DNA of 64,000 nt, from NCBI GenBank assembly GCA_036768485.1, contig JAVLUZ010000142.1, positions 5,586,729 to 5,650,728 on the forward strand, given 5' to 3'. The stretch's first letter is position 1. Each line of letters starts with the position of its first letter. The position numbers and the translations under genes are program-made. The notes under the pieces are model-generated. The model ran no database searches, was not told where the DNA came from, and saw only the letters and a program-made list of their open reading frames with translations. Positions 21,701 to 30,057 of the stretch are shown here, piece by piece. Source of the DNA: Mermis nigrescens (lineage: Eukaryota > Nematoda > Enoplea > Mermithida > Mermithidae).

Positions 21701-23515
21701 CGTCTTGGTTTCAATTTACCACCTAAACAAGTTTCGCAAGTTGTGCATGGTGTAGGCGAAATTACTGCAGTCGTTCGCTATAAAGTAAATATGACCTTAA
21801 CAATCGCGGAACAATCTATTTCTACCTCAGTAGCTATAATTGATCAATTGCCGGAAGACATGCTCTTAGGATATGATTTTTGTGAATCCGCACTCATGTG
21901 GGTTAATCCTATTGAGCGTTGTGCTTTTATAAACGGCATAAAGGTTAATTTACTCTCATCTCATGAAAAATTGCAATTTCGCGCGAAACCCAACGCAACT
22001 ACCTCTGGTGTTGTGTGTGTGCATGTTTCGTTACCCGAGCCTGTTATCATACAACCTAGGCATGAATTAATTACACCTGGCTACATAAGTCATGGTTCTT
22101 GCAATTTTGATTTCGCATTATTCGAACCAAATCCCGATTTTATGGAAAAAACATCACTTTTTGTTGCTCCATCTATAGTCGATGCTTCACAGCCTTTAAT
22201 ACCTGTTCGCGTCTGTAATATCTCTAAAGCGCCAATTCGCATTGACTCTGGTGACATAATTGGTTCTTTAACCTCTGATGCAGAAGTTGTGTCACATGTT
22301 TCATCTTTGGATGATAGGACACCAGAACTTTTCGCATCAATAAATAAGGCTTTAAACGGCTCCGCCGTTGATTCTAAACAACAGCAACAAATTCGTGAGT
22401 TATGTCTAAAATACGACTCAATTTTTGCACTAAAAAACGAACCTCTCGGTCGTACCCCCTTGATGAAACATCATATTGACACAGGGGATAATCCACCCGT
22501 TGTTGGAAAAACTTATCGTGTTGAACATTCTAGAAGAGAATCTATGCAGAAAATTATAAATGAAATGCTTGCGGATAAAATTATTCGACCTACAACTAGC
22601 CCATGGGCAAGTCCATTATTTCTCATTGGAAAAAAGGACGGTTCCCTTAGGCCAGTCGTCGATTATCGACGGTTAAATGACATCACTAAAACGCAAGTTT
22701 ACCCTCTTCCGCAACTAGATGATTATTTTGATACTTTAGGCAGTGCTGCATATTTTAGCACACTAGATTTGAAATCTGGATACTGGCAAATTCCACTCGA
22801 TAATAAATCTCGCGAAAAAACAGCATTTATATGTCCTGTTGGTCATTATGAATTTGAAGTTTTACCTTTTGGTTTAAAGAATGCGCCCGCAGATTTTCAA
22901 AGACTAATGGAGCTTGTGCTCGCAGGTCTAAATTGGAAATCTTGTCTCGTTTACATCGATGACATAATTATCTTTTCACGCACTTTCAAAGAACATTTAA
23001 AAGATCTCGAAAATGTCTTTATTGCTCTTAAAAAGGCAAACTTACGTGTAAAGCCTGATAAGTGCCATCTTGCGCATGCAGAGGTAAAATTTCTTGGCCA
23101 TAGCATAAGTGCAATGGGCATCGCTCCTGACATGTCCAAAGTCGCGGATTTAATCTCGTTTCCCGTACCAAAAACCGTAAAATCCTTGCAGAAATTCCTT
23201 GGCTTAGTCCAATGGTTTAAGAAATTCGTTAAAGACCTCGCTAAAATTGCTAAACCGCTATTTCATCTTCTTCGTAAAGATGTCGAATTTTGCTGGAAGG
23301 CTGAACACCAAACCGCTTTTGAGCTTCTGAAGAAAGCATTTACATCTCCACCTATTTTACAATTACCGAAATTCGATGATGAGCACCAATTTATCTTAAC
23401 AACTGACGCAAGTAACTATGCGTTAGGTGCTATTTTGACACAAAAACACTTACCATCGAAAAATCGTTTTATTCTTAGCTACGCTAGTCAGCGTACTAAA
23501 TTCTGCCGAATGTAA
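18788..23515 (+). CDS. Gag-Pol polyprotein: Gag, protease, reverse transcriptase
   Basis: The start ATG (AAAATGG context) opens a 1575-codon frame with no gag/pol frameshift. In order: a Ser/Asn-rich N-terminus; an RS-rich block (about 420-440); a retrotransposon capsid domain (about 465-630); a CCHC knuckle C696-C699-H704-C709; a second RS-rich tail (about 735-775); an aspartic protease with D957-T-G; and an RT with LDLKSGYW (D1327) and YIDD (D1391, D1392). The start of RNase H has D1540. The frame then ends at 23515 inside the RNase H domain because of an apparent one-base gain at about 23488-23493. The remainder of Pol continues in the next frame. The shift sits in a conserved stretch and has no slippery-site logic, so it reads as a mutation or an assembly error, not programmed recoding. 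Confidence 0.93.
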   Translation: MAGKKVLRTPPAKLKKPSTPPVSARQLPTAPVDSNSACNSASNDTITRDVTTKANNDKLPASLHAASNTQSEDELSLSTMRSRINHFSLTRSDPNIDNSSSHTMIDNTTTINTANNPETSSERENHDSDVESNHSRCMNADQERANANATNDLLLKALQAIHLQFSDLSTRFEQDKKANADEMRKLRLELSTMLKPQPVLNRIETNVAERVNHSIDSANSSEFNAQSANRAQSTHRASSLLSTSNRASNSRSPSETIPENTSQSCTNRAPEICNLSQNPVNTGLQTVQNSGFSENIPTILQPSVSISQTSRSRPSLPLNRNAPSFVPNPSIATSQQQLNPPPLQYFPPQGEILPNNYVPNPINVEIPPNNPILHSSNIEMQPVEINLSGINTESAPPPESSSSKKHVKFSDDSSSNSYDRPRSRRSRRKSRSRRRRHRHSSGSSSESSRGDSRLADSLNRGPFLQQMQFAIANKKFFDGDKSDMKAYFAEFESLANTYDIDKADRLKFATGFLDPYALRLYRSLPADIQQSYSKTKQALITEFCPMDTGALFNRFLSHKQQPNESVKAYYLSLREELIKSDPYLEVDSPHFNNLMRHQLKQGLLPHISKEAYHKKPRASLAEFLDNALSAEFANKEFEDKKAVTPYVSVTAAPVGSVVPKDTPRASNQNDPNRSRHKTFHRSSRAEKPESSSRKYCTFCKRIGHIYEECFTRQRQETSNNANFNNQADRNTNSMARNRSQSRSFSRRNRSPSRSNSQNRHRSQSRYRNSSQHRSFNYANNDNRFESKQSRSNFRQNRNDYYQNSRANYQNSRYDNRYNNQSRQNTPFVQFPNEQRGTYYNSNYRNDNNFNRPYVTYTADNQPTMNAPPPQPTPTSPHDVNTVTAKGPESSARPNLFASQEFLEEYERLQRRLATYEKINLPPSNILDPNIPIVSHAGTNLPTILVKVHGVEVPALIDTGSQVTMMTTSAFLRLGFNLPPKQVSQVVHGVGEITAVVRYKVNMTLTIAEQSISTSVAIIDQLPEDMLLGYDFCESALMWVNPIERCAFINGIKVNLLSSHEKLQFRAKPNATTSGVVCVHVSLPEPVIIQPRHELITPGYISHGSCNFDFALFEPNPDFMEKTSLFVAPSIVDASQPLIPVRVCNISKAPIRIDSGDIIGSLTSDAEVVSHVSSLDDRTPELFASINKALNGSAVDSKQQQQIRELCLKYDSIFALKNEPLGRTPLMKHHIDTGDNPPVVGKTYRVEHSRRESMQKIINEMLADKIIRPTTSPWASPLFLIGKKDGSLRPVVDYRRLNDITKTQVYPLPQLDDYFDTLGSAAYFSTLDLKSGYWQIPLDNKSREKTAFICPVGHYEFEVLPFGLKNAPADFQRLMELVLAGLNWKSCLVYIDDIIIFSRTFKEHLKDLENVFIALKKANLRVKPDKCHLAHAEVKFLGHSISAMGIAPDMSKVADLISFPVPKTVKSLQKFLGLVQWFKKFVKDLAKIAKPLFHLLRKDVEFCWKAEHQTAFELLKKAFTSPPILQLPKFDDEHQFILTTDASNYALGAILTQKHLPSKNRFILSYASQRTKFCRM

Positions 23516-25586
23516 TTATGCTACTTCGGAAAAAGAAGCGTTAGCGGTAGTGTGGGCCATCAAGCATTATCGACACTATCTTTACGGTAAAAAATTCATT
23601 GTCGAAACTGATCATCAAGCATTAACCTGGCTAGTAAATGTTAAAGACCCATCGAGTCGATTACGCCGTTGGGGTCTGAAATTACAGGAGTACGAATATG
23701 ATATCGTTTACGTTCCTGGTGCATATAACTGCGCAGCTGATCTTCTTTCACGTCATCCTAAATATGATCATGCAGAACGAAAATATAAAGTCGAGCGCAA
23801 AAATATCGTTAACATCGCAAATTTAGAATCCGAAGATTCTGAGTCAGATGATGAATCGGTTCCACCTGACCGATCGCGCGATAATGCGCCTAATGCATCA
23901 ATTAATCATCCAAATGCGCAAAATAATGTTCCTACTGCGCAAACCGATCCTACTAATTCTAAACCACCTACATTTCGTGAACGCTTGTTACTTACCGATG
24001 CCGAAAAAGCTGAAATGCTAACACCTGCGCGTTTACTCGCTGAGCAACGTGCAGATGACGAATTGCATAAAATTCGCATCGCATTGAACGATTTAACAAC
24101 GAAAAAATATCGTGACGAATTTTTTCTCGTAAACGATGTACTTTTTCGTCGTTTCCAACCTAAGCGTTCACCAACTGTCGTTCATCAAATCGTCATACCC
24201 AAATCTTTGCGTCGTTTCATATTAACGGAATTTCATGACTCTATTTTCGGAGCTCATTTTTCATCGCGCAAAATATTGCCCGCCATTCAAATGCGTTATT
24301 GGTGGCCGCGCATGGAAAATGATGTGATCGCGTGGTGTCGGAATTGTGATGTGTGCTTACAACGTAAGGTCGCATTAAATTCCACATCTGTTCCGATGCA
24401 ACCAATCGAAGTATCCGCACCCTTTGAACTCATTGCGTGCGATTGTTTGCATATGCCGCGATCACCCTCTGGAAATGACCAAATTGTAGTTTTTATGGAT
24501 TATTTCACAAAATACGTGGAAGCTTTTGCTGTTTCTGATATAAAAGCAACAACTATTGCAAATTTATTACTAAGAGAAATTATACCACGTTACGGAGTCC
24601 CCAAGAAATTTTTAACAGATCAGGGGTCAAATTTTACATCTACCCTTATTTCGGAAGTCTGTAAATTATTAAACGTTCAAAAAATATTTACAACCCCATA
24701 TCACCCCCAGTGTGATGGGTTGGTGGAACGTTATAATCGAACTTTGATTGATGGTTTGTCGAAGCTGAGTGCGCGTTCCCAGTATGATTGGGAGCAATTT
24801 TTACCCTTCGCATTATTTGCATACCGCGCGACTCCACAATCATCAACTAATATATCTCCTTTTGAAATGCTTTATGGTCGTGAACCAGCATTTCCTCTTG
24901 ACACTTTACTAATAAATGACTTCGTGATAAATCCGAATTTACCTTCCGTTGCGGAAAAATATGTCATTGATTTAAAGCTGACTTTGCAGGATCTGCATGA
25001 AATCGCGTCTCAAAATTTATTTCAAGCGCGTAAGCAGCAGAAATCACAATATGACAAGTCCGTAACCCAAACAAATTTTTCTCTTTCGGATATAGTCTAT
25101 CTTAATAATACCTCAGTCATTCAACCTGAAATAGGTAAATTATCACCCAAGCGTGTGGGTCCCTACCGGATTATTGACCTACCTACGCCTGAAACTGCAA
25201 AAATCGCATATGTCTATAACCCTCTCATTATTCATCACGTTCACAGGAATAGACTTTTGCCTGAGCCTAAACTACCTTATTCTGACTTAATTGTGGAAAA
25301 ACACGCGTATGTCCCTGGCGATTTTGTGTTGGTAAAGTTACCACATCGCCCTCTTGCCCCGGCAGTAGTCATAAGTTTTGAGGATTTACCGGGCAGGGAA
25401 CAAAAAGCTAAGGACAGCGCGCCTGTACGTTTATTAAATGGTTCTAAAACAGCACATGCCGTACCATTATCTAATGTTTTTCCTTTTGCAGACCCATGGC
25501 TGCTCAAGGTACCCCCAGCAAGGAGGCATTGTTGGAGGCAGCTGGTCGCCGATGCAAATTCGAGGGACGTGTGCCCGCGTCCCTAG
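23493..25586 (+). CDS. Pol continuation: RNase H, integrase, PWWP-like tail
   Basis: Numbered from the first methionine (23550): RNase H carries VETDHQAL (D21) and DLLSRHP (D64). The integrase has an HHCC zinc finger (H229, H236, C266, C269), the DD(35)E core D298, D357, E393, and a GPY/F motif (G537-P538-Y539). After it, residues about 588-648 read PGDFVLVKL, RPLAPAVV and VPLSNVFPF, which resembles a PWWP domain with the PWWP tetrad changed to PLAP. The last 30 codons overlap the third ORF. No start codon is needed because this is the second half of the frame broken near 23490. Expected role: degradation of the RNA template and chromosomal insertion of the cDNA. Confidence 0.92.
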   Translation, partial: VLNSAECNYATSEKEALAVVWAIKHYRHYLYGKKFIVETDHQALTWLVNVKDPSSRLRRWGLKLQEYEYDIVYVPGAYNCAADLLSRHPKYDHAERKYKVERKNIVNIANLESEDSESDDESVPPDRSRDNAPNASINHPNAQNNVPTAQTDPTNSKPPTFRERLLLTDAEKAEMLTPARLLAEQRADDELHKIRIALNDLTTKKYRDEFFLVNDVLFRRFQPKRSPTVVHQIVIPKSLRRFILTEFHDSIFGAHFSSRKILPAIQMRYWWPRMENDVIAWCRNCDVCLQRKVALNSTSVPMQPIEVSAPFELIACDCLHMPRSPSGNDQIVVFMDYFTKYVEAFAVSDIKATTIANLLLREIIPRYGVPKKFLTDQGSNFTSTLISEVCKLLNVQKIFTTPYHPQCDGLVERYNRTLIDGLSKLSARSQYDWEQFLPFALFAYRATPQSSTNISPFEMLYGREPAFPLDTLLINDFVINPNLPSVAEKYVIDLKLTLQDLHEIASQNLFQARKQQKSQYDKSVTQTNFSLSDIVYLNNTSVIQPEIGKLSPKRVGPYRIIDLPTPETAKIAYVYNPLIIHHVHRNRLLPEPKLPYSDLIVEKHAYVPGDFVLVKLPHRPLAPAVVISFEDLPGREQKAKDSAPVRLLNGSKTAHAVPLSNVFPFADPWLLKVPPARRHCWRQLVADANSRDVCPRP
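25475..25491 (+). promoter_or_regulatory. Probable 3' splice site for the third ORF
   Basis: TGTTTTTCCTTTTGCAG is a strong pyrimidine tract plus AG, ending 4 nt before the ATG at 25496 (ACCCATGG). In gypsy-type errantiviruses the env ORF is expressed from a spliced subgenomic RNA, and this site would do the same here. Possible donors in the leader include AG|GTAAAT near 17687 and GTAAGC near 18368. Their use is inferred. Confidence 0.55.
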
Positions 25587-27037
25587 ATGAGTTTCGTTCG
25601 GCGTTGACCAGTATGGCTTTAGAGCGGGGATTGGTCGTACCCAACCCGCTGCCGCAACACGATACTTGCCGTGTTGGCGGTCTCGAGTCTCTTTCCGCAA
25701 AATGGATAAAGTATAAGGCAACACATAAAATCGCAAATCACAGAAAGCGCATAAATGATCAACAACTCTGGTGGGAGAATCGGCTTGGTAGAAGTCCTTT
25801 GGTAACCCCTCGCGTACCAAAGAATAGGCTTTTACCCACCGTCTTAGTCTCCGACGACCAGAAGTCATTTGGCGCCATTTTGGCATTAATTCAGCCATCG
25901 AATATGACGAATGGCACTTTATTCTTAGGCTATGACTCCGAATTTGTGAATGATAGAAAAGGCAGGCATTATAAGACCTGGGACCTGCGTTTCCAGCAAC
26001 TCTGTCCCACTTACCAGGACCTCCATGGCCCATTCGTACGCTACGTCCAAGTGGCGAGCGCGACTGGCCATGTGTTCTGTTGGGATTTAGCGAAGTTTCC
26101 GCAACCTCCGTTCGGGCTTCACCAGTTGCTAGAAACACGCTTACCTAACGTGTATATGGTGTGTTATGACCCGACGCAAGATCGACTTGCGTATTTCCAT
26201 GTCTACGGGCCTACATTCGAGGAAATTGTTGCAATTCCCGATGCAGAAATTCGCAATAAACTGCACTGGAAAGACCCATTTATTGCAAACTTCATCGATA
26301 TTCAGCCGCTGGCGAGAACATTTACTCGCCGTTTACGCATTAAAGCGCAATCGCATTCGTTAAAGCGTTTGGCAGAGTTCTTTTTCGACATGTATATTGA
26401 TCCGAACGCGCCTGACAACTTCGGACAGGCGTGGAGCTTACCCTTAACTCGGGACATGCAGCATTATCTCGCGATGGACGCCCTCATAACTATCGATGTT
26501 TTTATCTTGATAGAAGGGTGCTCGCAGGATAATCGCATTACTGACGATAGAAAGCCCATTTCGGTTTCTTTCGTAGGCGATGAGTTGTACATTAAGGCTA
26601 GTGGCCCGAAAGCCAGAGTGCGTATACCCTTGTCGTCTAGCAAACCACCACCAGGGCAGTCGACCAGCACAGCTGTTGAACCTGAAGTTGACTCAAATGG
26701 CGAAGAGTTAATTCTAGCTGAGGATTTTTATTGCCCGGCTCCGCAACCACAAGTAGCGATAGCGGCAGCCACCACCATTGCCTCAGTAACGGAAGCGTTG
26801 GCTCACGCTAACGTGTTTGACAACCCTGACTTACAAGTGCAGGCTTCGCAAACCGTTGTCGACACAGTTTCGGGTCCGGTAAATGCGCCTGACACGGAAC
26901 CTAAGTCGAAACCAACCAGTACGAGTACACCAGCTTCGGTATTTTCTTCGCAAACCGATATTCCATATGATTCGCCTATGCTGGGTGTAGAACCATCGAT
27001 CTCCATAAAAAAATTTTCTTGTCTAAAAAATGCGTAA
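25496..27037 (+). CDS. DEDDy 3'-5' exonuclease (RNase D/WRN type), third ORF of gypsy element
   Basis: A 513-residue frame starts CCATGG and overlaps the end of pol by 91 nt in the -1 frame. Exo I is GYDSEF (D147, E149). A likely Exo II acidic residue is D229 within YDPTQDRL, followed by the family-typical FIDIQPLAR (D268). SLKRLAEFF (288-296) and WSLPLTRD precede Exo III, HYLAMDAL (Y324, D328), i.e. the YxxxD of the DEDDy class. All catalytic positions are present in the right order and spacing. Residues 380-513 are low-complexity Ser/Thr/Pro-rich. There is no signal peptide or membrane segment, so it is not an envelope despite occupying the env position. Its predicted activity is removal of 3' nucleotides from RNA or DNA. 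Its role in the element's cycle is unknown to me. Confidence 0.85.
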   Translation: MAAQGTPSKEALLEAAGRRCKFEGRVPASLDEFRSALTSMALERGLVVPNPLPQHDTCRVGGLESLSAKWIKYKATHKIANHRKRINDQQLWWENRLGRSPLVTPRVPKNRLLPTVLVSDDQKSFGAILALIQPSNMTNGTLFLGYDSEFVNDRKGRHYKTWDLRFQQLCPTYQDLHGPFVRYVQVASATGHVFCWDLAKFPQPPFGLHQLLETRLPNVYMVCYDPTQDRLAYFHVYGPTFEEIVAIPDAEIRNKLHWKDPFIANFIDIQPLARTFTRRLRIKAQSHSLKRLAEFFFDMYIDPNAPDNFGQAWSLPLTRDMQHYLAMDALITIDVFILIEGCSQDNRITDDRKPISVSFVGDELYIKASGPKARVRIPLSSSKPPPGQSTSTAVEPEVDSNGEELILAEDFYCPAPQPQVAIAAATTIASVTEALAHANVFDNPDLQVQASQTVVDTVSGPVNAPDTEPKSKPTSTSTPASVFSSQTDIPYDSPMLGVEPSISIKKFSCLKNA

Positions 27038-27292
27038 AAACGCGCGGGGCCTTTAATAACGTGTTTTTTGGACTTTTCACATCATCCTGCACGATTTAAG
27101 TCATAAAAAAATAAATTTTCTCAAAAAATTTTTTCATGTTTTTGACGGAAAAAATGCTTCTTATGCGCGCAAAGCGCTAATTTTGATTTTCCACTAATAA
27201 AACGGTAGAACCTGCCAAAAAATAGAATAAACCGGCGCGAAGCACAGCACCAGATTTTTTTATTTTTCATCGCAAAACAGCATCACGCAACC

Positions 27293-27565
27293 ACACCTGG
27301 AGCGTGGGGTTTGGAGGGGGTATGACCCCCCCAGAAAACCAAAATAATCTCCGGTGATCAATCAAAATACCCCCCCAGAATTCAATTTTTTGAAAATTTT
27401 TTTTTCGTTTTTTTCTGCAATTTTTTGATGCCAATGGATAGTGCTTGATGAGAAACGTCGAAAAATGGTGTTTTTATCGCCATACCACCATTTTTAAGGC
27501 CATACTTCGACCTTCAGAAAAAAATCTTGCACCCCCCCAGTAATCTCTCTTGCTGCCCACGTATG
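27293..27565 (-). mobile_element. Mutator-type MITE, perfect 9-bp TSD
   Basis: Family ends ACACCTGGAGCGTGG and GCTGCCCACGTATG are flanked by exact copies of CACGCAACC at 27284-27292 and 27566-27574. The 9-bp duplication places the family with MULE-type elements. Confidence 0.88.
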
Positions 27566-27749
27566 CACGCAACCATAGGTATTGCCTGCTCCCTTTTTTG
27601 AAAATGTAAAAATTTTCCCTAGGGGGAATTTCTCTTGCTCCCACCGGCTACGCCAGTGGCAGCACGGCATCACCGTTTTTTCAACTTCTTGGTCTATTTG
27701 TCAACCAAAATTTTGGGAAATGGAAAAATTTTTTGGCTTGGTTGGCATT

Positions 27750-27960
27750 TGTGGAAAATTTTTGGGCACTGATTATTGGCCAATGTTGGCCCTGAATTTT
27801 TTGTTAAAGGCCAATATTGGCCAATAACGCGTGCATTAGGGCCAATTTTTGCAAGATTTAAAATTCTTTAAAAGCTTCACATCCGTGGGTTCCGAACCCC
27901 GTACTTTCGTGTTGGTAAACTCACCGCGCACACTGCGCCAAGCGACATTGTGATCAAATT
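27750..27960 (-). repeat. Candidate tRNA-derived SINE (minus copy)
   Basis: On the minus strand the head has TTGGCGCAGTG (A-box-like) and GGGTTCGGAACCC (B-box-like), followed by a body with ATTGGCC-type repeats including TTGGCCAATATTGGCC. A diverged copy in the opposite orientation lies at 29035-29215. Confidence 0.5.
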
Positions 27961-28163
27961 TCTGAAGAATGGTACTAATGCTATCTGTTATATACAGTAC
28001 CTATATGCAGTTGCTATTTTTTTGTTCCGAAAGAGATTGCTTATCCTCTCTTTTATGCCTATGTAGTTTGAATTGTATGGTAGGTATTTCTAATTGTCGT
28101 TGGTTTGCCTTATGTATTGCAAAATCCTACATATGTACATAACCTACATAAATACATATGTAC

Positions 28164-28419
28164 CACACTGGGCGTGGGGAGGTTTGGGGGTATGCACTCC
28201 CAGAAACCAAAATACCCCCAGAAATCAGAATACCCCCAGAATTCAATTTTTGAATATTTTTTCGTTCTTTTCGCAATTTTTTGATGCCAATGGATAGTGC
28301 TTGATGAGAAACGTCGAAAAATGGTATTTTTATCGCCATACTACCATTTTTTAAGGCCATTTTTTGACCTTCAAAAATCTTGCACCTGTCCCCCAGAATT
28401 TTTCTTGCTGCCTACGTAT
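28164..28419 (-). mobile_element. Mutator-type MITE, 8/9 TSD
   Basis: A full-length member of the GTGGGC-ended family flanked by CATATGTAC (28155-28163) and GATATGTAC (28420-28428). Confidence 0.82.
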
Positions 28420-28550
28420 GATATGTACGTACATGTGTGCATAAATATTCTAATGCCATGTCAGTATGTGATTTCAAATAGCTAGGTAGAGGTTACCTTA
28501 CCTATGTAGCAGGACAGTACAGTAGGTACGTTTAAAGGTACCTACGCAAC

Positions 28551-28797
28551 TATAGTGTGTTTCATTTGATCGAGGGTTTTTTGAAAAGTTTAAACGTGGC
28601 TACAAAAAGTTTTTGTACTAATGCGACAGCAAATAGGTATATTCTACAGAATATCGACTTGCATTATGATCTTTGATACTGCTAAGAGGCAAGACTGCAT
28701 CATATAGATATGTACATACTTATAGGTCACTTTTGTAGCCTGGTTAATGCGGACTAAATTCAGCGGGAAAGCTTTCTAATAAACGGAACAGACTATA
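28551..28797. mobile_element. TA-inserting MITE, 247 bp
   Basis: Ends TATAGTGTGTTTCATTTGAT and the inverse of TAAACGGAACAGACTATA match the 12881-13428 group. Confidence 0.72.
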
Positions 28798-29034
28798 CTT
28801 AATTCTGGTCATACAGATTCGGTGTGTGATATCTTACTCTTTACGGTAGGTTAAAATTCTCTTTAGCATTTACTTGAATGTAAATAGTATTTTTCAGCAG
28901 GTTCTAATTTTTCTACATAATATATTTATCACTATTTACTGTATTTTTAATACATAATGTGTGTTCTTCACTTTTAAGAGATAGCATTAGTATTATTCTT
29001 CTGATTTCTGATCACAATTTCGGTATGGTGCATT

Positions 29035-29215
29035 GATGCGGCACGTGAGTTTACTAACCACACAAAGTGCGGGGTCAGAAACTCACAGTTGCGAAGCTTT
29101 TTAAATTTTAAATCTTGCAAATATTGGCCCCTAATGCACTCGTTATTGGCCAATATTGGTCTTTAACGAAAAAATTTGGGGCCAACATTGGCCGATAATC
29201 AGTGCCAATTTTTGT
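29035..29215 (+). repeat. Candidate tRNA-derived SINE (plus copy)
   Basis: Homologous to 27750-27960 in opposite orientation over the sequence from GTGAGTTTAC through GCACTCGTTATTGGCCAATA to CAGTGCCAATTTTTG. The tRNA-like head is more decayed. Confidence 0.5.
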
Positions 29216-29293
29216 AATGTTAGAATGCGTTTTAGAAGGTAAAACTCCAAAATTTTCCATTGCTTCGCATACCGGATTGATTTAATTTCTTAA

Positions 29294-30057
29294 GCCTGGT
29301 TTATATACTTCACGCATCGCGCCGAACTTGCAAAATATCGCAGTCGCAGGATCGGGCAGTCATGCGAATTTGATTTATACTATCACGCGAATAATTGTTC
29401 AGCGTCGAATCGCAGGATTTTCTCAAGCATACACGATTTTTCGATTTTATACTTTCCTGCGAAGTTCGCGATCGCTTTAATAATTCGCGCAGGCAAGAAA
29501 TTTTGCCGTGGCAATGAATTGCATTTCAGTTTATACTTCATCGTTCATCTCCGCAAAAAATGTCAAAAATTACTAATTTTAGTAACAAGTTGACGTCCGA
29601 CGCGAATTCGCAAAATTGGGCTCGGAAGCAAATTTGCGTCCCTTTTTGGCGCACATTTCTATTGAACTGTCAAATTTGACATGCACAACGCCAATTGACG
29701 CGGGTCGACGTGCATGTGCGGCATATAATACATGCTTTGAATTTGTAATGAGGTCATGTGCGAGGACGAAAATGAGCAAAAAATATGCACAAAAAATCGT
29801 GCGATGATTCGCAAGATTCACGGAGAAAAATTGCACGATTTATCGCAGGATAGCTCGAGTTTGTGAAAAATCGCAGCAAGTATAAATTGAACACGCGATG
29901 CGACGAATTTTGTTCATTATCGCACAATTTTTCGCAGGAAGTATAAACGGATGGCGCGATGCGTCAATTCGCACGATTTTCGCAGGATGTGCTATTTTTA
30001 GAAAAAGTCACGCCATTTAATCCTGCGACGCGATCCTGCGTGAAGTATACATACGGC
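29294..30057. mobile_element. TIR element, GCCTGGTTTATATACTTCACGC ends
   Basis: The ends read TATACTTCACGCA and its inverse TGCGTGAAGTATA, with GCC/GGC outermost. A related repeat at about 30829-30893 shows the same flanking sequence without this 764-bp insert, giving an empty site. It is rich in CGCAGGAT words and non-coding. A TTAA motif abuts the left end only, so the superfamily is open. Confidence 0.6.

Larger units (their letters stand above)
17140..27060 (+). mobile_element. Ty3/gypsy retrotransposon with exonuclease ORF
   Basis: Order of parts: candidate LTR, ~1.1-kb leader, gag-protease-RT frame (18788-23515), RNase H-integrase continuation (to 25586) and a third ORF (25496-27037). 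Protease-RT-RNase H-integrase order places it in Ty3/gypsy. Codon usage and composition are more balanced than the surrounding AT-rich DNA, which fits a fairly recent arrival. After about 27060 the sequence passes into local repeats with no matching 3' LTR, so the copy looks 3'-truncated. Confidence 0.9.

Noticed and set aside
25467..26138. 223-residue minus-strand ORF under the exonuclease gene
   Set aside because: No domain. It is the antisense of a frame with clear catalytic motifs.
25496..27037. Envelope gene in the env position
   Set aside because: No signal peptide, membrane anchor or cleavage site. The sequence has exonuclease motifs.
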